In this document: piece by piece, positions 44,446-52,477 of the stretch
How the letters are laid out: each line of letters begins with the position of its first letter
How positions within the stretch are numbered: position 1 is the first letter of the stretch
From: Gammaproteobacteria bacterium
Lineage (GTDB): Bacteria > Pseudomonadota > Gammaproteobacteria > Pseudomonadales > Pseudohongiellaceae
Direction of reading: 5' to 3'
Length of the DNA: 64,000 nucleotides
NCBI GenBank assembly: GCA_008081045.1
Contig: VMDC01000020.1
Location: 124,001 to 188,000 of the forward strand
Translations under genes and position numbers: made by a program
The notes under the pieces: generated by a model
What the model saw: the letters and a program-made list of their open reading frames with translations, nothing else
Told to the model about the DNA's origin: nothing
Database searches by the model: none

Positions 44446-45738
44446 ATGCGACTGAGCGTTACCCTGACACTTTTGGCCGGCGTGCTGTCCGCACCCGTCA
44501 CGGCCTTTGCTGAGGCAGATGCGCCCCGGAAAATAGAGTTCGTGAGAACCCAATCAGGTTATGTGGTGCTTCGAGACGGACAAGCTTTTTCCATTCGCGG
44601 GGCCGGACTGGAGTACGGAGATATTGCATCGCTGTCAGCACACGGCGGCAATGCGATTCGAAACTGGACAACAGATAATGCGCGAGAAATTCTGGACCTT
44701 GCCCACGCGCAAGGCGTCATGGTTGCGCTTTGTTTACCGGTTATACCCGAACGACATGGGTTCGATTACAGCGATCAGCAGCAGGTGTCGCAACAGCTCG
44801 AAAAACTGCGGTTGGAGGTACTCAAGTACAAGGACCATCCTGCACTGCTTGCCTGGATCATCGGCAATGAGCTGAATTTTGACTATACCAATTCCGCTGT
44901 CTACGACGCGGTGAATGACATCTCTGAAATGATTCACGCAGTTGATCCGAATCACCCAACGACCACAACGGTCGCAGGTCTTGGCGAAAACGTCCTACAG
45001 GACCTCGAAGCTCGCGCCGGCGATCTGGATTTTCTGAGCTTTCAGGCCTATGGTGAAATCTTTAATGTCCCTGAGTTTCTGTCCGAACACGCTATTGACC
45101 GGCCAGTCTGGATTACCGAATGGGGCGCAATCGGCCATTGGGAAATGGAGCGGACTGATTGGGGTGCTCCGCTGGAAATGAACAGCAGCGAAAAAGCCGG
45201 GGTCTATCTGCAGGCTTACAATGAGATTATTGCGCCCCGCGAAGGCCAGATTGTCGGCTCGTTCGCGTTCCTCTGGGGCCAGAAGCAGGAGCGCACACCG
45301 ACCTGGTTTGGCATGTTTACCGAATCCGGTGAAGAAACCGAAGCCGTCGATGTCATGCACTATTTGTGGAATCAAGCCTGGCCTGAAAACCGGTCACCGC
45401 AGGTCCATTCAATGCGCCTCGATGGTCAGTCGGCCAGGGACAGCATCAGATTGGTGAGCGGCACCACGTATCGCGCTGACATCGAGATGTCCGACCCTGA
45501 CGGAGATCCGATCGACTATCGCTGGGAACTGAAACCGGAGAGTGGTGCACTTCAGGTGGGCGGCGATGCAGAACAGGCGATTGAAAACCTTGAAATCGAA
45601 TTTTCCGGGGCAGAGAAACCGCAGGTGACTTTCCGGGCGCCGGCAGCGGGAGCCTATCGCCTGTATGTGTACGGCTATGACAGAGCGGGTCACGCTGCGC
45701 ATGCCAATGTGCCTTTTCTGGTTGAACGCGCACGATGA
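44446..45738 (+). CDS. secreted TIM-barrel glycoside hydrolase (GH2/GH5-like clan A)
   Basis: A 430-residue exported protein with a signal peptide (LTLLAGVLSAPVTAFAEA). A clan-A barrel is indicated by IRGAGLEYGDIASLSAHGGNAIRNW, an acid/base glutamate at about residue 142 (AWIIGNELNFD) and a nucleophile glutamate at about residue 225 (WITEWGAIGHWE). The C-terminal 110 residues form a beta-sandwich (SIRLVSGTTYRADIEMSDPDGDPIDYRWEL), like a PKD or Ig module. Specificity is unclear; beta-1,3-glucanase or glucosidase activity would suit the context. It starts three bases after the porter stop. Confidence 0.78.
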   Translation: MRLSVTLTLLAGVLSAPVTAFAEADAPRKIEFVRTQSGYVVLRDGQAFSIRGAGLEYGDIASLSAHGGNAIRNWTTDNAREILDLAHAQGVMVALCLPVIPERHGFDYSDQQQVSQQLEKLRLEVLKYKDHPALLAWIIGNELNFDYTNSAVYDAVNDISEMIHAVDPNHPTTTTVAGLGENVLQDLEARAGDLDFLSFQAYGEIFNVPEFLSEHAIDRPVWITEWGAIGHWEMERTDWGAPLEMNSSEKAGVYLQAYNEIIAPREGQIVGSFAFLWGQKQERTPTWFGMFTESGEETEAVDVMHYLWNQAWPENRSPQVHSMRLDGQSARDSIRLVSGTTYRADIEMSDPDGDPIDYRWELKPESGALQVGGDAEQAIENLEIEFSGAEKPQVTFRAPAAGAYRLYVYGYDRAGHAAHANVPFLVERAR

Positions 45739-45905
45739 GGATTCAGTAACGCCGGGACGGACTGCATGCCGGCTAAACAGGCAGTTGCGGCGGCAGGTCT
45801 TCTCATGGTCCGCTATGAGGTCGGTTTCGGATTGAGTAATCTGGCCGTGCAGTAATACAGCCAATGAGGACACACCAGAGCGCAGCACTGCCGCCCGGTT
45901 GCCGG

Positions 45906-46949
45906 TCAGCGGTCCTCGCGAGGCGTTCCTGTGGTTTCCCGAATTTCCAACCTGCCCGGAATGACCTCCTGGACGACACTTCTGTCAGCGTTCTTTGCTG
46001 CCTGTATCAGCAGGCGACACGCGTTTTCTGTCATTTTGGCCAGCGGCTGAGAGACCGTGGTCAGTGCAGGGTAGACCTGCCGCGCCAGCGCGATGTCATC
46101 AAAACCGGCGATCGAGATGTCGTCGGGAATCTTCAGCCCCAATTTTTCGGCACTGCGCATGACGCCGACGGCCATGTCGTCATTGGCTGCGAAAATCGCG
46201 GTAGGGGGTGCTTTCCGGGCGAAGAATTTTTCACCACAGATCTCGCCTGAGCCGATGGAGTTATCGCCTGTCATCACCAGAGCCTCGGAAAATTTCAGTC
46301 CGCAATTCTTAAGACCCTGCTTGTAGCCTGAAAAACGCTTTGCAACTGCTTTGTGGCTCGGATGGCCGGTAATAAAACCGATTTTGCGGTGTCCCAGGGA
46401 ATGCAGATAGGCAGTCATTTCTGCACTGACTTCTTCGTCATTGGTTGCGATGCTGCTGAACCCACCATTGCTCGAACCGGGGGACAGACGCACAAGTTCT
46501 GTCCCGGTCCGCTCAATCAAATTGACAACTTTAGGCATGTTGGACAAGGGTGCAGCCAGAATGATGCCGTCCGGGCGGGCTTGTTCGACGAGTGCCTGAA
46601 GATCTTTGCTCAGGCGTTTGTCCCGGGGGTTGCAGGGGTGAATCAACAGGTCGTAGTTCTCCTGTTTGCAGGCCTTCAGTGCACCTTCCTGCATGTTGAT
46701 AATATAGCCTGCGCTGGGTAGCTCATAAGCCGAAGGGTCATCGTACACGAGACCGATCAGGTGGGAGCGCTGACTGGCCAGATTCCTCGCAGAGAGGTTC
46801 GGCTTGTAGTTGAGCGCCTCGATGGCGGCGGCCACTTTTTCCTGAGTTGCCTGGCTGACGTTCGGTTCCTTATTCACCACCCGCGAAACAGTCTTGATCG
46901 ACACGCCTGCGAGTGCTGCGACATCCTCCAGTGTTGCTCTGTGCATCAT
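45906..46949 (-). CDS. LacI-family transcriptional repressor
   Basis: A 347-residue regulator. The helix-turn-helix is TLEDVAALAGVSIKTVSRVVNKEPNVSQATQEKVAAAIEALNYKPN, with the hinge LSARNLASQRSHLIGLVY. The rest is a periplasmic-binding-like sugar domain (GIILAAPLSNMPKV, LGHRKIGFITGHPSHKAVAKRF, AIFAANDDMAVGVMRSA, ISIAGFDDIALARQVYPALTTV). The ligand is probably a sugar or glucoside. Matching 14-bp palindromes lie in front of the receptor and the GPH symporter. An extra ATG lies at 46946; both give the same protein apart from one residue. No operator of this type was seen at its own promoter. Confidence 0.9.
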   Translation of the reverse strand: MMHRATLEDVAALAGVSIKTVSRVVNKEPNVSQATQEKVAAAIEALNYKPNLSARNLASQRSHLIGLVYDDPSAYELPSAGYIINMQEGALKACKQENYDLLIHPCNPRDKRLSKDLQALVEQARPDGIILAAPLSNMPKVVNLIERTGTELVRLSPGSSNGGFSSIATNDEEVSAEMTAYLHSLGHRKIGFITGHPSHKAVAKRFSGYKQGLKNCGLKFSEALVMTGDNSIGSGEICGEKFFARKAPPTAIFAANDDMAVGVMRSAEKLGLKIPDDISIAGFDDIALARQVYPALTTVSQPLAKMTENACRLLIQAAKNADRSVVQEVIPGRLEIRETTGTPREDR

Positions 46950-47098
46950 TTTTTCCCCGGTTTGTAGTTCGCAGTCTCCGGATGAACCGTTTTGTTCTAG
47001 TAATCAGTCAATCGCGCCGTCCCAGCCTTGAGCTTTTATGATTCCGGGCGTTGAGCGTGACAGTGTACACAATTTGCCCGAATGGGAGCGCGGGCTGT

Positions 47099-47127
47099 TT
47101 GACAACGCTGTCAGTATGCACTATAAC
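47099..47127 (+). promoter_or_regulatory. sigma-70 promoter of the receptor gene
   Basis: TTGACA at 47099-47104 and TATAAC at 47122-47127 are separated by 17 bp. The -35 box is contained in the first LacI-type operator, and the second operator lies just downstream of the expected start. A 5' leader of about 190 bases then precedes the receptor. The rest of the 46950-47319 region shows nothing else. Confidence 0.75.
47100..47113 (+). promoter_or_regulatory. LacI-type operator O1
   Basis: TGACAACGCTGTCA, palindromic with a central CG, overlaps the -35 hexamer of the receptor promoter. It is identical to the copy at 47136 and, on the other strand, to the copy at 40493. Confidence 0.82.
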
Positions 47128-47135
47128 AAGGTTTC

Positions 47136-47149
47136 TGACAACGCTGTCA
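47136..47149 (+). promoter_or_regulatory. LacI-type operator O2
   Basis: Second TGACAACGCTGTCA, 36 bp centre to centre from O1 and just past the predicted transcription start. The pair brackets the promoter, suggesting tight repression. Confidence 0.82.
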
Positions 47150-47319
47150 TTTCGGTCCGGCACGCCGGGCATGAATCAGCGCCCGAAGCATGGCCTGAAG
47201 CCAGGCAGCGGCAAAAGCACGCTGGTGCCGGGCGCCGGCCAGTTGTTGAGAGGCTCAGACAACATCAGATGACGCCCTGCCGGAGTCATCAAGAAAAGAG
47301 AGAAACAAGGGGAGAAAGC

Positions 47320-50136
47320 GTGAACAAGAAATTCTACAGTCTGTCGCTCAGCGCCTTGGCAACGGGCTTAGGTGCTGCCTGCGCGCAGGCTCAGGAGGTT
47401 GACCAGGAGGCCTCGTCTGCGGGAGCCATCGAAACGATTGTGGTTACCGCGACGCGTCGCGAGACCGAGATTATGGAGACGCCAATCGCCGTGTCTGCCA
47501 TGACGCAGGAGCAGATGACGCAGCTGGGCTTGGATAACATCGATGACCTCAGCTACGCGCTGCCGGGCTTTTCGGTACAGAACACAGACACTTCTGCTCC
47601 GGTCATCACCCTGCGTGGGGTCCGCTCCAATAATGTTACGGAGGTGGGTGATCCCGCAGTTGGTATCCACGTTGATGGTCTCTACGTGCCTAGACCCCAA
47701 GGAGCGGCTGCTCTCATGTTCGATCTCGAGCGGGCGGAATTGGCGCGAGGTCCCCAGGGTACCCTGTTCGGCCGGAATTCCATTGTCGGCACCCTGAATA
47801 TCGTGACGGCGAAGCCCAATTTCGAGGAGCAAGCCGGATCGGTCACGCTGGGCGGGGGACGATTCGGAGAAGAATCACTCCGGGCTTTCTACAATTTGCC
47901 AGTGAACGATCGTTTTGCGCTGCGTTTTGCCTACATGTCAGACAAGCGTGACTCCTTCCTCGATGGTTACTACGACGGGTCGCAGCCCGACTGGAGATTC
48001 CTGCCACAAGATGTTCGTAACCAGTTTCAGCCGATCACGTCGATGGACCAGAAGCAAACCTCTACGGATTATTCCTGGTACCTGGGTTGTCAGTCCTGGC
48101 AGACCGGCTGCTATGCCGATCCGGGCTGGCAAATCGGAAACCCGCAAACGAAAGTTCAGGCAGATCCCGAGACTTTCTACAACAATGCTGACAATCAGGC
48201 CTTCCGAGTCAGCGGAAGATATCTGTTTAATGATGGCAGTGACCTGAATCTTCAGTACGAGCTGTTTCAGGACAATGGCGCCGGTTGGCAGAATATGTAC
48301 TCGTGCGAGCAGATGGCACTGAGATCCGGAAAGCTTCAGGGCGATCCGGCGGTTTATGATGCCAATACCTGTGAGGACATCATGGGTACTGAAAACCGCT
48401 ACACTTCTTTTGTGAATACGCCCGGAATCGTCGACATGGAGATACAGTCGACTCGTGCAATTTACAACAAATCCTTCGGGGATGTGGACATGGTCGCCAA
48501 GTGGGGCAACCAGAAGCTCACTCAATATTCTCAGTGGGATACCGACGGCGGGGCCAATGCGGCTTACGACATGGCGATGATCATCAATGATTATGTCGCC
48601 AAGTCGAACGTATTCGACATTGAGTTCCAGAGCACATGGGGAGACCTCGCCTGGGTGGTAGGCGCCTTCTACATGAAGGAAGACAACGACATGGAGGCCT
48701 TCTTCCACGCTACGCTGAACGGGGACAATATTTTCAAGCAGCCTAACCGAACCATCGAATCCCGGGCGCTGTTCGGCCAGGGGACTTACGCGCTTCGTGA
48801 TGATCTGTTTTTAACACTGGGGCTCAGATACACCGAGGATAAAAAGCAGGACATTGGCGGGCGCACACTGGAGTGCTCAGTCTGGAATAGCTGCTATCCC
48901 TCCACTGAGGTCTGGGGTCAGCGACAACTGTTTCCTCAAACTCTGAACGCGCTGACGCCTGATTTCCACCTCGCCGGTGGCCTCTACGATGGAGAAAACT
49001 GCACAGCTGCCGGTGGGCCATATGGCGGAGGACCTTACCTTGGCGGCACTGGCTGTATGGTGCAAACGGCTGTTAATGATGCCTCAGCAGAATTCGACAA
49101 TACGGATTGGCGGATCGGCCTCGACTGGGATGTATCAGATACTGGATTCCTGTACGGCTATGTCGCTTCCGGCTTTAAGGCGGGCAGCATTGCAGACCAG
49201 TACGTGCGGGGAGCAAACACCCTGCACCCAGACGGTCCGGGCTCTCGTGTAGACACGTCTTATGGCCCTGAGGAAGCCATCACCGGTGAAATCGGATACA
49301 AGGTGCGGCTGTTTGAGAACTCCCTCAACCTGTCGGCGAACTATTACTACACGATCTACGATGGCAAACAATTTACCGGCAATGTGCCGGTGGATACAGT
49401 CCTGGCTACTGAATACGATCGCGAACTCGGTCAGGTAGTCGACGTGGATCAGGTCGTCACCATCTGGGGCACACAGAACTTCGGCGAGCAGAAGATGACC
49501 GGTCTTGAGCTCGAATGGGACTGGATTCCTTATGCCGGCGGTCGCTTCAGCGGCTGGGCGACGTTCATGGATACCGAAATCACTGAAGACTTCATTACTC
49601 AGTGGTACTACGGTATGGATGCCCAGTTTGGTCGGGCTGACTACTCGCAGTCGATAGCCAATGTGCCGGAAAACGCGGTTAACCTCCGTGGTAATGAAGC
49701 ACCGTATTCACCGGACCAGGCCTTCACTATTCGGTATGAGCACACTTTCGATCTCGGCAGGCTGGGTCTGGTAACACCATCGATCAACTACCACTGGCAG
49801 GCCGAAGATTATCTGACTATCTGGAACGCCGACAAACACGTCAATGATCCCGGTGGTTATGGAACAGGATTCAGCCCGAACGGGGACTACGTGGATCTGC
49901 CCGGATACTTCCAGGACCCGGTTGAAACCTTTGGTGACAGCAGGGATGACTGGAACATGCTTGATGTCTTCCTGACCTACAAGCCAAGCAATGATTCTCC
50001 CTGGTACCTGCAGGCCTATGCCTATAACGTCACCGAAGAGCAAATTGCCTGGTGGCGTGGCGTCGAGGCTGGCCAGCCCAGAGGCTCTTACTCTGCGCCC
50101 AGTCAGATCGGTGCACGCTTCGGTTTCTACTGGTAG
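47320..50136 (+). CDS. TonB-dependent outer-membrane receptor
   Basis: A 938-residue outer-membrane transporter. The GTG at 47320 is chosen because AAGGGGAG lies just before it and it opens a signal peptide (LSLSALATGLGAACAQAQ); the 94-residue upstream extension would cross the promoter and operators. The TonB box is probably IETIVVTATRRE, followed by a plug domain (SAMTQEQMTQLGLDNIDDLSYALPGFSV, ITLRGVRSNN, LERAELARGPQGTLFGRN). The beta-barrel ends with GARFGFYW. The context and LacI control favour an oligosaccharide or glycoside as ligand rather than iron. It heads the block of Entner-Doudoroff genes. Confidence 0.9.
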   Translation: MNKKFYSLSLSALATGLGAACAQAQEVDQEASSAGAIETIVVTATRRETEIMETPIAVSAMTQEQMTQLGLDNIDDLSYALPGFSVQNTDTSAPVITLRGVRSNNVTEVGDPAVGIHVDGLYVPRPQGAAALMFDLERAELARGPQGTLFGRNSIVGTLNIVTAKPNFEEQAGSVTLGGGRFGEESLRAFYNLPVNDRFALRFAYMSDKRDSFLDGYYDGSQPDWRFLPQDVRNQFQPITSMDQKQTSTDYSWYLGCQSWQTGCYADPGWQIGNPQTKVQADPETFYNNADNQAFRVSGRYLFNDGSDLNLQYELFQDNGAGWQNMYSCEQMALRSGKLQGDPAVYDANTCEDIMGTENRYTSFVNTPGIVDMEIQSTRAIYNKSFGDVDMVAKWGNQKLTQYSQWDTDGGANAAYDMAMIINDYVAKSNVFDIEFQSTWGDLAWVVGAFYMKEDNDMEAFFHATLNGDNIFKQPNRTIESRALFGQGTYALRDDLFLTLGLRYTEDKKQDIGGRTLECSVWNSCYPSTEVWGQRQLFPQTLNALTPDFHLAGGLYDGENCTAAGGPYGGGPYLGGTGCMVQTAVNDASAEFDNTDWRIGLDWDVSDTGFLYGYVASGFKAGSIADQYVRGANTLHPDGPGSRVDTSYGPEEAITGEIGYKVRLFENSLNLSANYYYTIYDGKQFTGNVPVDTVLATEYDRELGQVVDVDQVVTIWGTQNFGEQKMTGLELEWDWIPYAGGRFSGWATFMDTEITEDFITQWYYGMDAQFGRADYSQSIANVPENAVNLRGNEAPYSPDQAFTIRYEHTFDLGRLGLVTPSINYHWQAEDYLTIWNADKHVNDPGGYGTGFSPNGDYVDLPGYFQDPVETFGDSRDDWNMLDVFLTYKPSNDSPWYLQAYAYNVTEEQIAWWRGVEAGQPRGSYSAPSQIGARFGFYW

Positions 50137-50146
50137 CTAAGAACGA

Positions 50147-50179
50147 GATTCAGAGGGCGCTCTCTGCGCCCTCTGAGTT
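50147..50179 (+). other. long hairpin between receptor and zwf
   Basis: CAGAGGGCGC (50151-50160) and GCGCCCTCTG (50166-50175) pair perfectly around TCTCT, and the stem extends outward by a few weaker pairs. It lies 14 bp after the receptor stop and no U-tract follows. It could be a leaky terminator or a processing site separating receptor and enzyme expression. Confidence 0.7.
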
Positions 50180-50327
50180 CGGTACTGAATAGGGGTCTGC
50201 TGGCCCTCAGGCCGGGGCGATCATCCCCTGGCTGTTGGATTTTCCCTTCAGCGTCGCGGCGATTCGGCCTCTGAGCCGTCAGGCGGCGCCTGTCTTTGTC
50301 ATTGCTCGGTATTCATGGAGACTCGCT

Positions 50328-51788
50328 ATGGCGCAGTTAATCCCGGTTGATCCTTTTGACCTGGTTATTGTGGGTGGCAATGGCGATCTGGCACTGCGCA
50401 AACTCATTCCCTCGCTGTACCATCGTCACCGCGATAAGCAGTTCAGTGATGACAGCCGAATTCTTGCAATAGGCCGTGTCGAGATCTCACGCGCTGACTA
50501 TATTGAAGAGGTTAAATCTGCCTTGCGGCCTGCGGTATCCGTCGATGAGTCGGAATTTGAGCGATTCAGCGACCGTCTGCATTACTGCCACTTTGATGTG
50601 AACGACTACGGCGCATGGACCCCGCTGGTTGACATGTTAGCCGGTCACGAGCACAAAATCAGAGCGGTATATCTCGCCACCCCGCCCTCTTTGTTTGGTA
50701 CGGTCGCTGCCGGATTCAAGGCCAACAAGCTTATGACCGCGGACATGCGTATCGTGCTGGAAAAGCCGATAGGCCATGATTATGAGTCCGCCAAGACGAT
50801 CAACGATCAGGTGGGTGCCTGCTTCGCAGAGAATCAGATCTTTCGCATTGATCACTATCTCGGCAAAGAAACCGTGCAAAATTTACTGGCGCTGCGTTTT
50901 GCCAATTCCCTGTTTGAGCCTCTTTGGCGCCGGGAGGTAATCGACCACGTCCAGATCACAGTGGCGGAAGTTCTGGGTGTGGATAACCGGATAGAGTTTT
51001 ACAACGATATCGGCGCATTGCGAGACATGGTGCAGAACCACCTGCTGCAGTTGCTCTGTCTGGTTGCTATGGAACCACCGAGCAGTTTCGATGATGATGC
51101 AGTGCGCGATGAAAAGTTAAAAGTGCTGAGAGCACTGAAACCCATCAGCACAGATTTGGTGAAGCAGAGCACAGTCCGCGGTCAGTACACCTCGGGTGCC
51201 GTCGATGACGCGGTCGTTGCAGGCTACGCTGCCCAACTCAGTGAACCGTCCAACACCGAAACCTTTGTGGCAATCAAGGCGGAAGTTGATAACTGGCGCT
51301 GGTCGGGTGTGCCGTTCTATCTGAGGACAGGAAAGCGACTGGCGGCGAAGCACTCTGAAATAGTCATCCAGTTCAAACCGGTGCCGCACGCTATTTTCGA
51401 GGATCAGAATCAGCAGACGGCTCCGAATAGCCTGTCGATCATGTTGCAACCCAATGAAGGGGTCAGGATGACGATTATGTCCAAAGAGCCCGGGCCGGGT
51501 GGGTTTGAACTGAAGCCGGTGTCTCTTGACCTGAGCTTCGAGGAGACGTTCGGAGTCCGCTATCCGGACGCGTATGAACGCCTGCTCATTGAGGTACTGC
51601 GGGGTAATCCGGCGTTATTTATGCGGCGCGATGAGGTCGAAACGGCCTGGCGATGGATTGATCAGATTATCTCGGGTTGGGCGCAGAGCCAGCAGCCGGT
51701 GGAGTCCTACCTCGCAGGCTCATGGGGGCCGGCCGCCGCCAGCATGATGCTGGATCGCAATGGCCATGCCTGGAAGCCGGGTGAATGA
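50328..51788 (+). CDS. zwf: glucose-6-phosphate 1-dehydrogenase
   Basis: A 486-residue enzyme oxidising glucose-6-phosphate to 6-phosphogluconolactone with NAD(P)+. The cofactor site is VIVGGNGDLALRKLIPSLYH, the active-site motif is RIDHYLGKETVQNLLALRFAN, and EKPIGHDYESAKTIN, SGVPFYLRTGKRL and PDAYERLLIEVLRGNPALFMR follow in family order. GGAG precedes the ATG at 50328; the longer reading is rejected. It is the first enzyme gene of a tight operon and overlaps pgl by four bases (ATGA). Confidence 0.94.
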   Translation: MAQLIPVDPFDLVIVGGNGDLALRKLIPSLYHRHRDKQFSDDSRILAIGRVEISRADYIEEVKSALRPAVSVDESEFERFSDRLHYCHFDVNDYGAWTPLVDMLAGHEHKIRAVYLATPPSLFGTVAAGFKANKLMTADMRIVLEKPIGHDYESAKTINDQVGACFAENQIFRIDHYLGKETVQNLLALRFANSLFEPLWRREVIDHVQITVAEVLGVDNRIEFYNDIGALRDMVQNHLLQLLCLVAMEPPSSFDDDAVRDEKLKVLRALKPISTDLVKQSTVRGQYTSGAVDDAVVAGYAAQLSEPSNTETFVAIKAEVDNWRWSGVPFYLRTGKRLAAKHSEIVIQFKPVPHAIFEDQNQQTAPNSLSIMLQPNEGVRMTIMSKEPGPGGFELKPVSLDLSFEETFGVRYPDAYERLLIEVLRGNPALFMRRDEVETAWRWIDQIISGWAQSQQPVESYLAGSWGPAAASMMLDRNGHAWKPGE

Positions 51789-52429
51789 CCATGCAGGGGA
51801 CACTCTCAGGCGCAGGCCTGCGTGAATTCGCGACCCGACAGGAGGCGGCCTTGAATCTGGCGCAGCGCATCAAGCAGGCGCTGTTGTCGGAATTGGAGCA
51901 AAATGACAGGGCGACTCTGGTTCTCAGTGGTGGCAGTTCGCCAGTCGAATGTTTCAGAATTCTTTCGACCATCGGTTTGCCCTGGCACCGAATTGACGTC
52001 ACTCTGAGCGATGAGCGGAATGTGCCGGCAGACCACGCCGCCAGCAACGAAAAGCTGCTACGAGAGAACCTGATCAGGTCTAAAGCCAGTGGCGCAACTT
52101 TTGCTCCTCTTCAGGAGGGCATTGGCCGACTGTTGCCTTCGGCCTGCAGTCTCATCGGTATGGGTGAGGATGGTCACTTCGCCTCACTGTTTCCTGATTC
52201 GCCCGAGCTGGTGACAGGTCTCACCGGCGACACCGATGTTGTCTCGGTGACCACACCCTCGAGTCCGTATTCAAGAACGAGCATGACGCTTCGTTCTATC
52301 ACAAAGACCAGAGCACCGTGTTTGCTGGTTTTTGGCGAAACCAAGAGAGCGCTGCTGAAGAACCCGCAGGCTTACGCCATCAATCATCTGCTGGAAGCGA
52401 TGCCGGTCGAGATTTTCTGGGCCCCTTGA
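51785..52429 (+). CDS. pgl: 6-phosphogluconolactonase (DevB/SugP type)
   Basis: A 214-residue cytoplasmic hydrolase converting 6-phosphogluconolactone to 6-phosphogluconate. Typical motifs are LVLSGGSSPVECFRIL, VTLSDERNVPADHAASNEKLL and the GMGEDGHFASLFPDSPEL block. It is somewhat shorter than the usual 230-240 residues because the central part is compact (LQEGIGRLLPSACSLIGMG). Its ATG overlaps the zwf stop as ATGA, indicating translational coupling. Confidence 0.9.
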   Translation: MTMQGTLSGAGLREFATRQEAALNLAQRIKQALLSELEQNDRATLVLSGGSSPVECFRILSTIGLPWHRIDVTLSDERNVPADHAASNEKLLRENLIRSKASGATFAPLQEGIGRLLPSACSLIGMGEDGHFASLFPDSPELVTGLTGDTDVVSVTTPSSPYSRTSMTLRSITKTRAPCLLVFGETKRALLKNPQAYAINHLLEAMPVEIFWAP

Positions 52430-52477
52430 AAACAGCCCTTCGTCGGAGGCAGGCGGACTGGCTGTAGAGAACCAATA

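Noticed and set aside
46950..47098. LacI autoregulatory operator
   Set aside because: TGACAGTGTACA at 47058 resembles half of the site but the second arm is wrong; no full palindrome was found in front of the regulator gene.
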